NCBI RefSeq assembly: GCF_014199935.1
Contig: NZ_JACHOP010000003.1
Location: 1-64,000 of the forward strand
DNA: 64,000 nt
Origin: Methylorubrum rhodinum
Lineage (GTDB): Bacteria > Pseudomonadota > Alphaproteobacteria > Rhizobiales > Beijerinckiaceae
Direction: 5' to 3'
Position 1 is the first letter of the stretch, and each line of letters opens with the position of its first letter. The position numbers and the translations under genes were made by a program. Below the pieces are notes generated by a model, which saw only the letters and a list, made by a program, of their open reading frames with translations, was not told where the DNA came from and ran no database searches. Shown here one piece after another: positions 35,853 through 45,587 of the stretch.

Positions 35853-36065
35853 CTATCGTGGCTCCCGCCCCATCAACTGCCACTCGAACACGAGTTGGCG
35901 CAGGCGTTCCTGGGCGGCCTGGCGGGCCTCGTCGAAGGTGGCGTAGCTCTGCGGGCTGTGGCGCCGCGGCGTGCCCTTCTCGAGGATCGAGCAGACGAAG
36001 CGGTCCGGCACGCGCCAGCACCGCCTGACGTCGATGGAATAGGGGTGGGTGGTCCGCTCGGCCAT
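35853..36065 (-). CDS. Small basic protein of unknown function
   Basis: 70 aa (MAERTTHPYSIDVRRC...), with a central YATFDEARQAAQERLRQLVFEW segment typical of short accessory proteins. Start could be 36065 or 36080. Convergent with the membrane protein gene, 6 bases apart. Coding status rests on the amphipathic, non-random composition only. Confidence 0.45.
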   Translation of the reverse strand: MAERTTHPYSIDVRRCWRVPDRFVCSILEKGTPRRHSPQSYATFDEARQAAQERLRQLVFEWQLMGREPR

Positions 36066-36156
36066 ACCCCATTGTGCCATGGCGTCGCGCGCGATCCAAG
36101 CGAGACCGCGCCGTCCCGACGCCTGGAGGCCGATCCCGATCGATCGGGCCGCGCCC

Positions 36157-36465
36157 TCACGCGTCGTCCGGCTCTTGCGCCGGGCGCAGGGAGCGCTCCA
36201 GTGTCTCCAGCACGGTGTTGGCGAGCGCCGCGTCGGGATCGTCGCGGAACAGGGCGTCGCGCAGCATGGCAAGGTAGCCCTCCAGCCGCTCGTCGTAATG
36301 GTCGGAATCGATCGAGCGCAGCACGCTGGCCAGGAACCCGACCGCCATCTGGTGGGCCACCTGCTTGGCGCCGAGATCGGCCACGCTCTCGGCGAGGTTG
36401 GTCACCGCCGCGTCGTGCCGGGCGCTGACGGCGGCGAGCGCGGCGAGTTGCTGGTTCAGTTCCAT
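36157..36465 (-). CDS. Small helical protein of unknown function
   Basis: 102 aa, predicted largely helical (MELNQQLAALAAVSARHDAAVTNLAES and LANTVLETLERSL). GAGGG 7 bases before the ATG. It lies 10 bases downstream of mntR on the same strand and may be cotranscribed with it. No family recognised. Confidence 0.7.
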   Translation of the reverse strand: MELNQQLAALAAVSARHDAAVTNLAESVADLGAKQVAHQMAVGFLASVLRSIDSDHYDERLEGYLAMLRDALFRDDPDAALANTVLETLERSLRPAQEPDDA

Positions 36466-36475
36466 CCGTTATCCC

Positions 36476-36946
36476 TCAGGACCCCAGGCGCGCGTCGGCG
36501 AAGCGGCGGAACGCCTCCAGGGTCTCGGCGCTGACATGGTGCTCGATGCCCTCCGCGTCGCGCCGCGCCGTCTCGGCGCTGACGCCGAGGGCGCAGAGGA
36601 AGCGCTCGACGATGCGGTGGCGCTCCCGCGACTGCTCGGCCAGCGCCTGACCCGCCGCCGTGAGGAACACGCCGCGATAGGGCCGCTGCTGCACGAGCCC
36701 TTCCTCGGCCAGCCGCTTGAGCATCTTGGCCACCGTCGGCTGGGCGACGCCGAGGCGGGCGGCGATGTCGACCTGCCGCGCCTCGCCGCCGTCGCCGATC
36801 AGGTCGGCGATCAGCTCGACGTAATCCTCCACGAGTTCCAGCCGACGCGCCTCCCGCGCCTGCCGGAAGCTCTCGACATGGACCTCCGGATCGACGAGCG
36901 GCGTCCCGTCATCGGGCTCGGCGGACTCGCGCGGCGATTCCTGCAT
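36476..36946 (-). CDS. mntR: Manganese-responsive regulator MntR (DtxR family)
   Basis: Mn-dependent repressor. The winged helix is at about residues 40-85 ([58 protein letters not shown]), followed by the metal-binding/dimerisation helices [39 protein letters not shown] containing the EGIEHHVS metal ligands. 156 aa. ATG at 36946 is the likely start. It is divergent from mntH, and a 20-bp palindrome matching the MntR box lies between them. Confidence 0.93.
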   Translation of the reverse strand: MQESPRESAEPDDGTPLVDPEVHVESFRQAREARRLELVEDYVELIADLIGDGGEARQVDIAARLGVAQPTVAKMLKRLAEEGLVQQRPYRGVFLTAAGQALAEQSRERHRIVERFLCALGVSAETARRDAEGIEHHVSAETLEAFRRFADARLGS

Positions 36947-37069
36947 GATGGACGGCGCTCTCCTCGGCAGGGGCTGGTTCGGCTGCGGCACGAGGGCCGC
37001 ATCGCGGAGTTCCTCTCTAGCGCAAGCCGGGGCGAAGCGGGAATCCCGCGGTCGAGGGATCGGCACCCC

Positions 37070-37098
37070 TTGATGAAAGCACCGGCGCAGCTTTATAG
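37070..37098 (+). promoter_or_regulatory. Candidate mntH promoter
   Basis: TTGATG (37070-37075) and TTATAG (37093-37098) with a 17-bp spacer. The -10 lies inside the MntR palindrome, so repression by blocking polymerase is expected. Confidence 0.55.
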
Positions 37099-37111
37099 CT
37101 GATGCTATAAA
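37092..37111. promoter_or_regulatory. MntR-box palindrome
   Basis: TTTATAGCTGATGCTATAAA: a perfect 8-bp inverted repeat around TGAT. It shares the ATAGC-N4-GCTAT core of the known MntR box. Located between divergent mntR and mntH. Confidence 0.8.
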
Positions 37112-37138
37112 CGAACCCGGCGCTCCCGGCCGGGTTCG
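37112..37138 (+). promoter_or_regulatory. Hairpin in the mntH leader
   Basis: CGAACCCGG (37112-37120) and CCGGGTTCG (37130-37138) form a perfect 9-bp stem directly after the MntR box, within the predicted 5' leader. A second, longer-range pairing CTCCGGC/GCCGGAG follows before the start codon. No T-run, so not a clear terminator. Confidence 0.4.
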
Positions 37139-37242
37139 CCTCTCCGGCTCGCCACCTCACGCCGCCCTCCCCCGCTCGCCGGAGGCGCGGCCGGGTGCGG
37201 GCCGGGCGGAGGGAGAGGCCTTGGGATAGGGTTCGGCCGCCG

Positions 37243-38595
37243 ATGCGAATGGACACCGTCATGGATCGTGTTTCCCCGCCCGCTTCCGAGGCCCGTGACG
37301 CAGGCCCGAGCCTCGGCGCGCTCAACGGCAGTGTGCCGGTGCTGGCCGGCGGCTCGTGGCTGCGCCGCCTCGTCGCCTTCCTCGGCCCCGGCTACATGGT
37401 CTCGGTCGGCTACATGGACCCCGGCAACTGGGCCACCGACATCGCGGGCGGCGCTCAGTTCGGCTACACCCTGCTCGCCGTCATCCTGCTCTCGAACCTG
37501 ATGGCGATCGTGCTGCAGGCGCTCGCCGCGCGGCTGGGCATCGCCACCGGCCTCGACCTCGCCCAGGCCTGCCGCGCGCGCTACCCGCGGCCCGTGGGCT
37601 TCGCGCTGTGGCTGATCTGCGAGGCGGCGATCATCGCCTGCGACCTCGCCGAGGTGATCGGCACGGCGATCGCCCTCAAGCTCCTGTTCGGCATCCCGCT
37701 GACGCTCGGCGCCGTCATCACCGCGCTCGACGTGTTCGTGGTGCTGCTGCTGCTGCGCCGGGGGTTTCGCGCGCTCGAAGCCTTCGTGATCGGGCTTCTC
37801 GTCATCATCTTCGTCTGCTTCGCGATCCAGATCGTGCTGGCCGCGCCCCCGGTCCAGGCGGTGCTCGGCGGCTTCGTGCCGTCCCGCGAGATCGTGACCA
37901 ACCCGGCCGCGCTCTACATCGCCATCGGCATCATCGGCGCCACCGTGATGCCCCACAACCTCTACCTCCACTCGTCCATCGTGCAGACCCGGGCCTACCC
38001 GCGCACCGAGACCGGCCGGCGCGAGGCCCTGCGCTTCGCGGTGACCGATTCGACCATCGCCCTGATGCTGGCGCTCTTCGTCAACGCCGCGATCCTGATC
38101 CTGGCCGCCGCCGTGTTCCACGCGGGCGGGCGCACCGATGTCGAGGAGATCGAGCAGGCGCACGAACTGCTCTCGCCGCTGCTCGGCGTCGGCCTCGCCT
38201 CGACGCTGTTCGCCGTGGCCCTGCTGGCGTCCGGCCTCAACTCGACGGTGACCGCGACGCTCGCCGGCCAGATCGTCATGGAAGGCTTCTTGCGGTTGCG
38301 CCTGCCCGACTGGGCGCGCCGCCTCGTGACGCGGGGCATCGCCATCGTGCCGGTGGTGATCGTCACCGCGCTCTACGGCGATCAGGGGACGGCCAAGCTC
38401 CTCGTGCTGAGTCAGGTCGTGCTGTCGATGCAGTTGCCCTTCGCGGTGATCCCGCTGGTGCGCTTCGTCTCCGATCGCGGGCTGATGGGTTCTTTTGTCA
38501 TTCCGCGCTGGCTGGCGGCGCTGGCCTGGGGGATCGCGGGCGTGATCGTGGTGCTGAACGTCAAGCTGCTGGTCGACACCGTCCTGGGCGGCTGA
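37243..38595 (+). CDS. mntH: Nramp-type Mn2+/H+ symporter MntH
   Basis: Inner-membrane divalent metal importer with about 11 helices. The TM1 metal-binding motif MDPGNWATD and the TM6 motif [11 protein letters not shown] are intact, and the loop [10 protein letters not shown] is typical. 450 aa, somewhat longer than E. coli MntH through an N-terminal extension. Start is uncertain between ATG 37243, 37249 and 37261. Regulation by MntR through the palindrome at 37092 is strongly suggested by the divergent arrangement. Confidence 0.95.
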   Translation: MRMDTVMDRVSPPASEARDAGPSLGALNGSVPVLAGGSWLRRLVAFLGPGYMVSVGYMDPGNWATDIAGGAQFGYTLLAVILLSNLMAIVLQALAARLGIATGLDLAQACRARYPRPVGFALWLICEAAIIACDLAEVIGTAIALKLLFGIPLTLGAVITALDVFVVLLLLRRGFRALEAFVIGLLVIIFVCFAIQIVLAAPPVQAVLGGFVPSREIVTNPAALYIAIGIIGATVMPHNLYLHSSIVQTRAYPRTETGRREALRFAVTDSTIALMLALFVNAAILILAAAVFHAGGRTDVEEIEQAHELLSPLLGVGLASTLFAVALLASGLNSTVTATLAGQIVMEGFLRLRLPDWARRLVTRGIAIVPVVIVTALYGDQGTAKLLVLSQVVLSMQLPFAVIPLVRFVSDRGLMGSFVIPRWLAALAWGIAGVIVVLNVKLLVDTVLGG

Positions 38596-38631
38596 CGGGC
38601 TCGGGCGCCCGCCGCCGACCGGTGGCCATCG

Positions 38632-39231
38632 TCAGGCGCGGATGTAGCGCTCGAAGAAGCTGCCGAAGTCCCGCGTGTTGCTCGACGCCGCGTTGGTCGC
38701 GGCCAGCAGCGCCTGGAACTGGCGAGAGAGAGCGTCCTCGTCCGCGGCGGCCCCGATCTTGAAGGCCGAGGCCACGGCGGACAGGCAGGGCTGGACGTTG
38801 TTGCGGGCGACCTGATCCCGCATCTGCTGATGGCTGATCGCGATCAGCGCCTTGTAGACGTCCTTCAGCGCCTCGATGAAATCCTTGCGCACGTCGATGC
38901 TGAAGGAGGCCGAGCCGATCTGGAACTTGAGCTCGATGTCCCGGTCGACGGTGCCGGCCGTCTCGATCGAAACGGCGTTCACGCCGTAATGCGCGAACTC
39001 GTAGCGCCTGATCGAGCGCTTGGACGAGACGGCCGAGTCGCCGTCCACGTGGATCAACGCGAGGTTGGTGAAGCAGTATTCGTCCTTCTTGGACTTGATC
39101 AGGAAGTAGATCTTCTCGCCGTCCTCGTGAAACAGGTAATCGTCGGCATCGACCCTGGCGTAGTCGGAGGGCGGCACGATGACGCCGATGTCGCTCAGGC
39201 CCATGGCCTCGGCGGCGATCCGTTTGAACAT
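38632..39231 (-). CDS. Bacterial PH-domain protein, YvbH-like
   Basis: 199 aa. The N-terminal IAAEAMGLSDIGVIVPPSDYARVDADDYLFHEDGEKIYFLIKSKKDEYCFTNLALIHVDGDSAVSSKRSIRRYEF matches the YvbH-like bacterial PH-domain family (PF08000-type with the YvbH oligomerisation region after it), from memory. The function is unknown. ATG at 39231 has an ideal GGGAGGAG. No signal peptide or membrane helix. Confidence 0.85.
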   Translation of the reverse strand: MFKRIAAEAMGLSDIGVIVPPSDYARVDADDYLFHEDGEKIYFLIKSKKDEYCFTNLALIHVDGDSAVSSKRSIRRYEFAHYGVNAVSIETAGTVDRDIELKFQIGSASFSIDVRKDFIEALKDVYKALIAISHQQMRDQVARNNVQPCLSAVASAFKIGAAADEDALSRQFQALLAATNAASSNTRDFGSFFERYIRA

Positions 39232-39370
39232 GCGCTCCTCCCAGCCGAACGAGCGGAGATCTGCTGCGACGTGCGGTCCGCCCGAATCGGGGCGAGGGTG
39301 GCACAGGCCGCCCGAGCGTGGAAGCGCCGCCGCCCGCCGTCGGGCCCGGCGGCCGTCGCGCGAGGGGCGC

Positions 39371-40264
39371 TCACTCCGTGGCGGCCTGCAGATGCGCCAC
39401 GAATTCCTGCGCGAAGGGCGGAAGCGCCTCGAGGTCGCGCAGGCACAGCATCAGGTCGCGGGCGGCCCAGGGATCGCGCAGCGGCACGATCGCGATGTCC
39501 ATGACGCGCCGCGCCCGCCGCGCCGTCGTCTCCGGCACGATGCCGAGGCCCACCCCGCATTCCACCAAGCGGCACACCGCATCGAAGCTGCGCAACTGCA
39601 CCCGCAGCCGCATCGGCCGGCCGATCCGGGCGGCCTTGTCGGCGAGGAAGCGGGTGAGCGCGCTCGGCCGATCGAGGCCGACGAGGTCGTGCTCCAGCAC
39701 CTCGGCGAAGTCGAGGGTCTCTCGAGCCGCGAGCGGATGGCCGGGCGCGACGACCGCCACGAAGCGGTCGTGCCGGAACGGGAAGGTCTGGAGCCGGCCG
39801 GTATCGACGGTGCCGGCGACGATGCCGAGATCGGCCGCCCCGTCGGCCACCATGCCGACGATCTCGTCGGACGTTCGCTCCTCGATATCGACGCTGACGC
39901 CGGTATGGAGCGCGAGATAGGCCGAGAGCGCCTCGGGCAGGAATTCGGTGAGCGCGTTGGTGTTCGAGAGCACTCGGATCTGGCCCACCGCCCCGCCGGC
40001 GAAGACGGACAGGTCGCCCTGCATCCGCTCGATCTGGGCCAGCAGCTCGCGGGCATGGGCCAGTAGGGTGCGTCCGGCCTGGGTCGGGCTCACGCCCTGG
40101 CGCCCGCGGACCAGAAGGGCTGCGCCGAGCGAGTCCTCCATCGCCCGGATGCGGGTCGAGGCGGCGGCGAGCGCGAGATTCGCCCGCTCGGCCCCATGGG
40201 TGATCGAGCCGGCCTCGACCACGTGGCGGAACAGGTTCAGATCGACGAGGTCGAAGCGCATCAT
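39371..40264 (-). CDS. LysR-family transcriptional regulator
   Basis: LTTR with N-terminal helix-turn-helix (residues 5-65: LVDLNLFRHVVEAGSITHGAERANLALAAASTRIRAMEDSLGAALLVRG) and a periplasmic-binding-fold effector domain (GQIRVLSNTNALTEFLPE..., VGLGIVPE). 297 aa. Two adjacent ATGs (40264, 40261) are possible. Divergent from the DASS transporter gene at 40585, the probable target. The effector is unknown. Confidence 0.92.
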   Translation of the reverse strand: MMRFDLVDLNLFRHVVEAGSITHGAERANLALAAASTRIRAMEDSLGAALLVRGRQGVSPTQAGRTLLAHARELLAQIERMQGDLSVFAGGAVGQIRVLSNTNALTEFLPEALSAYLALHTGVSVDIEERTSDEIVGMVADGAADLGIVAGTVDTGRLQTFPFRHDRFVAVVAPGHPLAARETLDFAEVLEHDLVGLDRPSALTRFLADKAARIGRPMRLRVQLRSFDAVCRLVECGVGLGIVPETTARRARRVMDIAIVPLRDPWAARDLMLCLRDLEALPPFAQEFVAHLQAATE

Positions 40265-40584
40265 CGGAAAAAACCCCTCCCCCCTCTGCGGGGGAGGGTG
40301 CCTGCGAAGCAGGCGGGAGAGGGGAGCGACGCTTCCGGAAAGTGCGGAGCCAGCCCCTCACCCGACCCCCTTCGGGGGCCACCCTCTCCCGCGGAGGGGA
40401 GAGGGGAACGCGCAGCGCCGTTTGCGGCCATCCTGAACCCTCCGCGTTCGCCGTTCGAGCAGCGACTCCATCGGCCCTGCTCTATACGAGAGGGCGCCTT
40501 CCCCACCAGCCTTCGCCGTCGGCGAAGCCTCCCACCACGAAAGCCGAATTGCGAACAATTCAAATTCGCGTTTGAACCCCGCCC
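40265..40584. other. Intergenic region between LysR and transporter genes
   Basis: 320 bases without a gene. The first half is the inverted repeat at 40274-40406. The second half (40420-40584) becomes less GC-rich near the transporter start (ATTGCGAACAATTCAAATTC) and probably holds its promoter and LysR site; I see no clear T-N11-A palindrome. Confidence 0.5.
40274..40406. repeat. GC-rich inverted repeat
   Basis: Outer parts CCCCTCCCCCCTCTGCGGGG and CTCTCCCGCGGAGGGGAGAG are each hairpins and are complementary to each other; a third hairpin CCCCCTTCGGGGG lies inside. Same type as 33088-33189. Confidence 0.7.
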
Positions 40585-41907
40585 ATGGGCGCCGCGGCAC
40601 AGATCATGGGAGCGCAGGGCACGGTCGCGGCGACCGGCGCTCTCCTCGTGCTGTGCATGGGCCTGTGGGCGACCGGGCTGGTGGCCGAGGTCGTGACCGC
40701 GCTGCTGTTCTTCGCCGTCGCGATGCTGCTGAAGCTCGCCCCGGCCCAGACGGTGTTTTCCGGCTTCGCGTCGTCCGCCTTCTGGCTGGTGACCGGCGGC
40801 ATGGTGGTCGGGCTCGCCATGAACCGCACCGGGCTGGGCGACCGGCTCGCCCGGATGCTCGCGGCCCGGCTGCCCGCCTCCTATCCCGGGTTCGTGGCCG
40901 GCCTCGTCGCCTTCTCCTTCGCGCTGGCCTTCGTGATGCCGTCCAATCTCGGGCGCATCGCCGTGATGGTGCCGGTGCTGATCGCGCTCTGCGACGCCTT
41001 CGGCCTCAGGGCCGGGCGGCCCGGCCGGACGGGAGCGATCCTGGCGTTCGGCATCGCCACGCCGATGCTGTCGGCGGCGATCCTGCCGGCCAACGTGCCG
41101 AACCTCGTCATGGCCGGTACCGCCGAGACGCTCTACGGCGTGCATCTCTCCTACCTGCCCTACCTGTTCCTGCACGCGCCGGTGCTGGGCTTCGTCAAGG
41201 GCGCGATCCTCGTCGCCTGCACCGTGCTGATCTTCCCCGACCGGCTCGACGGGGCGCGTCCCACCCTCCCCCCGCTGCCGCCGCTGTCTGCGGAAGAGCG
41301 GCGGCTGTCGGTCATCCTCGCGATCATGCTGGGGCTCTGGCTCACCGACGGCTGGCACGGGATCGCCCCGGCCTGGATCGGGCTCGCGGCGGCGGTGATC
41401 TGCCTGCTGCCGGGCGTCGGCGTCGTGTCGGCGGCGAGTTTCTCGGACATCCCGCTGCGGACCTGTTTCTATATCGCCGCCCTGTTCGGGCTCACGGCCG
41501 TCGTCAACGAGACCGGCCTCGGCGCCAGGATCGGCCACGCATTGCTCGCCGTCGCGCCCCTGGAGCCGGGCGCGCATGCGAAGAATTTCGCCACCCTCGT
41601 CGGGCTGTCGATCGGCTTCCTGTTCGCCGGCACCGCCAACGGCGCGCCCGCGCTCTACACGGCTTTGGCGGGAGAGTTCTCCGCCGGTTCCGGCCTCGAC
41701 CTGATGAGCGTGCTGATGGTGCAGGTGGTCGGCTACTCGACCCTGTTCCTGCCCTATCAGGCGCCGCCGATCGTCATGGCGATGGATCTCGCCGGCCTCA
41801 CGTTGAAGGATGCGACGAAGCTGACAGCCGTGAGCGGCCTCGCCTCCCTGATCGTCGCGGTGCCCCTGGCCTATCTCTGGTTTCGCCTGGCCGGGAGGTT
41901 GGCGTGA
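40585..41907 (+). CDS. DASS/SLC13-type anion transporter
   Basis: Inner-membrane carrier of 440 aa with about 11-12 hydrophobic segments. The family layout is visible: TVFSGFASSAFWLVTGGMVVGLAM, the first substrate loop MPSNLGRIAVMVPV (corresponding to the SNT motif), and the repeat-related GTANGAPALYTALAGE and LPYQAPPIVMA. It would import di/tricarboxylates or sulphate-like anions by Na+ or H+ coupling. ATG at 40585. Probably controlled by the divergent LysR protein. Confidence 0.85.
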   Translation: MGAAAQIMGAQGTVAATGALLVLCMGLWATGLVAEVVTALLFFAVAMLLKLAPAQTVFSGFASSAFWLVTGGMVVGLAMNRTGLGDRLARMLAARLPASYPGFVAGLVAFSFALAFVMPSNLGRIAVMVPVLIALCDAFGLRAGRPGRTGAILAFGIATPMLSAAILPANVPNLVMAGTAETLYGVHLSYLPYLFLHAPVLGFVKGAILVACTVLIFPDRLDGARPTLPPLPPLSAEERRLSVILAIMLGLWLTDGWHGIAPAWIGLAAAVICLLPGVGVVSAASFSDIPLRTCFYIAALFGLTAVVNETGLGARIGHALLAVAPLEPGAHAKNFATLVGLSIGFLFAGTANGAPALYTALAGEFSAGSGLDLMSVLMVQVVGYSTLFLPYQAPPIVMAMDLAGLTLKDATKLTAVSGLASLIVAVPLAYLWFRLAGRLA

Positions 41908-41942
41908 GCGTGAGACAGATCGACCGTTTCGTCATTTCGCTT

Positions 41943-41961
41943 CATGCTGCGGCGCAGCATG
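41943..41961 (+). terminator. Hairpin after the DASS transporter gene
   Basis: CATGCTGCG (41943-41951) and CGCAGCATG (41953-41961) pair perfectly around one base. There is no T-run; it separates the transporter gene from sdhC. Confidence 0.4.
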
Positions 41962-42052
41962 GGGCATTGCCCGGCAAAGCCCGGCGCCCTAACCCTTCAT
42001 TCGAAAAAATCCAATCTCCGATTCCGCACCGGACGCGAGGACACTGACCGCG

Positions 42053-42454
42053 ATGGCCCCAACCGTGAGACCGACGGTCGCCCAGCCGCTCTCGCCCCAT
42101 CTCCAGATCTACCGCTGGACCTGGACCATGGCGATGTCGGTGTTCCACCGCATCACCGGCACCGCGCTCTACGGCGGCACTGCCCTCGTCGCGATCTGGC
42201 TCGTGGCTTTGGCGTCGGGCCCCAAAGCCTACGACACGGTGGCGTGGTTCTTCGGCTCGTGGATCGGGCGTACGATCCTGTTCGGCTACACCTGGGTGCT
42301 GATGCACCACATGCTGGGCGGCCTGCGCCACTTCGTCTGGGACTTCGGCTACGGCTTCGACCGCGACCGGCGCCTCGGGCTCGCCCGCGCGACGCTGATC
42401 GGCTCGATCGTCCTCACGATCGTCATCTGGGCGCTTGCCCTCGTCCTGCGCTGA
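42053..42454 (+). CDS. sdhC: Succinate dehydrogenase cytochrome b556 subunit
   Basis: Membrane anchor that binds heme b and quinone in complex II. RPLSPHLQIYRWTW-like start (SPHLQIYRW) and FHRITGTALYGGT are the SdhC signature; the second signature with the heme-ligand histidine is MHHMLGGLRHFVWD. Three membrane helices, 133 aa. First gene of the sdh operon. Confidence 0.96.
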   Translation: MAPTVRPTVAQPLSPHLQIYRWTWTMAMSVFHRITGTALYGGTALVAIWLVALASGPKAYDTVAWFFGSWIGRTILFGYTWVLMHHMLGGLRHFVWDFGYGFDRDRRLGLARATLIGSIVLTIVIWALALVLR

Positions 42455-42465
42455 GAGCCGCCGCC

Positions 42466-42882
42466 ATGTCCCAGGTCGACAACCGCCAGAATCCCGCGCT
42501 CTCCATGCGCACCCCCCGCGCTCGGGTGAAGGGGCTCGGCGCCTCCGGCCACGGCGCCGACCATTTCTGGCTCCAGCGCCTCACGGGGGCTGCCAACGCG
42601 CTCCTGATGCTCGCCTTCGTGGTGATCATCGCCAAGATGGCCGGCCGGACCTACCCCGAGGCGGTGGCGCTCGTCGCGCACCCGCTCGTGGCGATCATCC
42701 TGATCCTCGCCGTCGTCTCGGTGACCCTGCACATGCGGCTCGGCATGCAGACCGTGATCGAGGACTACGTGCACGGCCACGGCCTGAAATACGCGGCGCT
42801 CGTCGCCAACACCTTCTACGCCGTCGCGGTCGCCGCCGCCTGCCTCTACGCGATCATCCGCGTGGGCCTGGGCGGGCTTTAG
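42466..42882 (+). CDS. sdhD: Succinate dehydrogenase hydrophobic anchor subunit
   Basis: Second membrane anchor of complex II, 138 aa, three helices. [39 protein letters not shown] (heme and quinone region) are typical of alphaproteobacterial SdhD. 11 bases after sdhC. Confidence 0.95.
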   Translation: MSQVDNRQNPALSMRTPRARVKGLGASGHGADHFWLQRLTGAANALLMLAFVVIIAKMAGRTYPEAVALVAHPLVAIILILAVVSVTLHMRLGMQTVIEDYVHGHGLKYAALVANTFYAVAVAAACLYAIIRVGLGGL

Positions 42883-42913
42883 ATCGCTTCCTTCAGCTTC
42901 GAGGACTGACCCC

Positions 42914-44734
42914 ATGGCCTCCAACGGATCGAACGGCAGCGGCGCCCCGGCCTATGCCATCACCGACCACACCTTCGACGTGGTGATCGTCGGCGCGGGC
43001 GGCGCGGGTCTGCGTGCCACCGTCGGCTGCTCGCAGGCTGGCTTGCGCACCGCCTGCATCACCAAGGTGTTTCCGACCCGCTCGCACACGGTGGCAGCGC
43101 AGGGCGGCATCTCGGCCTCGCTCGGCAACATGGGCCCGGACGACTGGCGCTGGCACATGTACGACACCGTGAAGGGCTCGGACTGGCTCGGCGATCAGGA
43201 CGCGATCGAGTACCTCGTCCGCAACGCCCCCGCCGCGGTCTACGAGCTGGAGCACTGGGGCGTCCCGTTCTCCCGCACGGAAGAGGGCAAGATCTACCAG
43301 CGGCCCTTCGGCGGCATGACCACCGATTACGGCAAGGGCACCGCGCAGCGCACCTGCGCCGCGGCCGACCGCACGGGGCATGCCATGCTCCACACCCTCT
43401 ACGGGCAGGCGGTGAAGAACAAGACCCAGTTCTTCATCGAGTACTTCGCCCTCGACCTGATCATGGACGAGGACGGGCGCTGCCGCGGCGTCATCGCCAT
43501 CGATCAGGCGACCGGCGAGATCCATCGCTTCCGCGCCCAGCAGACGATCCTGGCCACCGGCGGCTACGGCCGCGCCTATTTCTCGGCGACCTCGGCGCAC
43601 ACCTGCACCGGCGACGGCAACGCCATGGTGCTGCGCGCCGGCCTGCCGCTGCAGGACATGGAGTTCGTGCAGTTCCACCCGACCGGCATCTACGGCGCCG
43701 GCTGCCTCATCACCGAAGGCGCGCGCGGCGAAGGCGGCTACCTCACCAACTCCGAGGGTGAGCGCTTCATGGAGCGCTATGCGCCGTCGGCAAAAGACCT
43801 CGCCTCGCGCGACGTGGTCTCGCGCTCCATGACCATGGAAATCCGCGACGGCCGCGGCGTCGGCAAGAACAAGGACCACATCTTCCTGCACCTCGACCAC
43901 CTCGACCCGAAGATCCTGCACGAGCGCCTACCCGGCATCTCAGAATCGGCAAAAATCTTCGCGGGCGTGGACGTGACCAAGGAGCCGATCCCGGTCCTGC
44001 CGACGGTCCACTACAACATGGGCGGCATCCCGACGAACTATCACGGCGAGGTGCTGACCTTGAAGAACGGCGACCCCGACACCGTGGTCCCCGGCCTGAT
44101 GGCGCTCGGCGAGGCGGCCTGCGTCTCGGTCCACGGCGCCAACCGCCTGGGCTCCAACTCGCTGATCGACCTCGTGGTGTTCGGCCGTGCCGCGGGCCTG
44201 CGCTGCGCCGACATCGTCGAGCCCGACGCCCGCCAGCCGGAGCTGCCGCGGGATTCGGCCGAGAAGGCGCTCTCGCGCCTCGACCGCTTCCGCACCGCCG
44301 ACGGCGGCACCCCCACCGCGGAACTGCGCGACCGGATGCAGCGGACCATGCAGAACAACTGCGCGGTTTTCCGCACCGGCGAGGTGCTGGAAGAGGGCCA
44401 GAACCTGATCCACGACGTCTGGCGCGGCATTGCCGACGTGAAGGTCTCCGACCGCTCGCTCGTGTGGAACACCGACCTTCTCGAAACCCTGGAATTCGAC
44501 AACCTGATCGGTCAGGCGGTGGTCACCATGGACTCGGCGGCCAACCGCAAGGAAAGCCGTGGTGCCCACGCCCGCGAGGACTTTTCCGAGCGCGACGACA
44601 AGGAGTGGATGAAGCACACGCTCGCGTGGCTCGATCCGAACGCGCACGCGACCAACATCGATTACCGCCCGGTGCATACCTACACGATGTCGAACGAGAT
44701 CCAGTACATCGAGCCGAAGGCGCGGGTGTATTGA
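42914..44734 (+). CDS. sdhA: Succinate dehydrogenase flavoprotein subunit
   Basis: Oxidises succinate to fumarate with covalently bound [19 protein letters not shown] is the FAD site, [11 protein letters not shown] carries the FAD-linked histidine, [11 protein letters not shown] and REGEGGYL-like [12 protein letters not shown] form the active site, and [19 protein letters not shown] is conserved. 606 aa, full length. ATG at 42914. Confidence 0.98.
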   Translation: MASNGSNGSGAPAYAITDHTFDVVIVGAGGAGLRATVGCSQAGLRTACITKVFPTRSHTVAAQGGISASLGNMGPDDWRWHMYDTVKGSDWLGDQDAIEYLVRNAPAAVYELEHWGVPFSRTEEGKIYQRPFGGMTTDYGKGTAQRTCAAADRTGHAMLHTLYGQAVKNKTQFFIEYFALDLIMDEDGRCRGVIAIDQATGEIHRFRAQQTILATGGYGRAYFSATSAHTCTGDGNAMVLRAGLPLQDMEFVQFHPTGIYGAGCLITEGARGEGGYLTNSEGERFMERYAPSAKDLASRDVVSRSMTMEIRDGRGVGKNKDHIFLHLDHLDPKILHERLPGISESAKIFAGVDVTKEPIPVLPTVHYNMGGIPTNYHGEVLTLKNGDPDTVVPGLMALGEAACVSVHGANRLGSNSLIDLVVFGRAAGLRCADIVEPDARQPELPRDSAEKALSRLDRFRTADGGTPTAELRDRMQRTMQNNCAVFRTGEVLEEGQNLIHDVWRGIADVKVSDRSLVWNTDLLETLEFDNLIGQAVVTMDSAANRKESRGAHAREDFSERDDKEWMKHTLAWLDPNAHATNIDYRPVHTYTMSNEIQYIEPKARVY

Positions 44735-44751
44735 GATGAGGACCGTGTCGC

Positions 44752-45564
44752 GTGTTCAAGCGGAAGCAGCCTAAGGGGGCGCCGGACGGGTCCGGCCTCC
44801 TCCGCAGCGGCGCCCCGGCGGAGCCGCCTTCCTCCTGGCAGGAGATCATGGAGCGCCATGGAGCCTGGATCGATCCGGCGGTCGAGCTCGCGCGCGCGAC
44901 CAACCCGGCTGAGGCCGCGTTCTTCGCGCAGGAGGACCGGCTCGCCACCAAGTGGCACCACTATCTCGAGGTCTACGACCGCCATCTGTCGCGCTATCGC
45001 GGCAAGCCGGTCCGCATCCTCGAGCTCGGCATCTTCCAGGGCGGGTCCCTGCAGATGTGGCGGCGCTATTTCGGGCCGGATGCGGTGATCCACGGTCTCG
45101 ACATCAACGAGGCCTGCACGCAGATCGACGAGCCCGGCATCACCGTCCATATCGGCAGCCAGTCCGATGCCGGGCTCCTGCGGCGCATCGCCGAGGCGAT
45201 GGGCGGCATCGACGTCGTGATCGACGATGCGGGCCACATCAGCCCCGATCAGATCGCGAGCTTCGAAACCCTGTACCCGCTGATGGCCCCCGACGGGGTC
45301 TACTTCGTCGAGGACGTCCATGCCTCCTACTGGCCGGACCTCGGCGGCGGCCTGCGCGCGCCCGGCGCCTTCATGGAATACGCCAAGCGTCTGCTCGACC
45401 GGCTCCACGCCCGCTACGTGCTCGATCCCGACCCGTTCCCGCGCGATCCCGGATTTGCCGACGCGACGCAGGGCATCGCCTTCCACGACAGCATGGTGGT
45501 GTTCGAGCGGCGGCGGAAGCCGCCGCCGCGAGCGCTCACCGTCGGCCACCGCACCCTCTCCTGA
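44752..45564 (+). CDS. Class I SAM methyltransferase inserted between sdhA and sdhB
   Basis: 270 aa. Motif [15 protein letters not shown], then [11 protein letters not shown], and [35 protein letters not shown] match the cephalosporin-hydroxylase/rhamnosyl O-methyltransferase-like group of class I methyltransferases. GTG start at 44752 with GAGGA 9 bases upstream; 17 bases after sdhA and 23 before sdhB, so it is transcribed with complex II. No known role in complex II assembly; sugar or small-molecule O-methylation is the family precedent. Composition matches its neighbours. Confidence 0.88.
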   Translation: MFKRKQPKGAPDGSGLLRSGAPAEPPSSWQEIMERHGAWIDPAVELARATNPAEAAFFAQEDRLATKWHHYLEVYDRHLSRYRGKPVRILELGIFQGGSLQMWRRYFGPDAVIHGLDINEACTQIDEPGITVHIGSQSDAGLLRRIAEAMGGIDVVIDDAGHISPDQIASFETLYPLMAPDGVYFVEDVHASYWPDLGGGLRAPGAFMEYAKRLLDRLHARYVLDPDPFPRDPGFADATQGIAFHDSMVVFERRRKPPPRALTVGHRTLS

Positions 45565-45587
45565 CGTTTCGCAAGCGAAAGCCGGCC

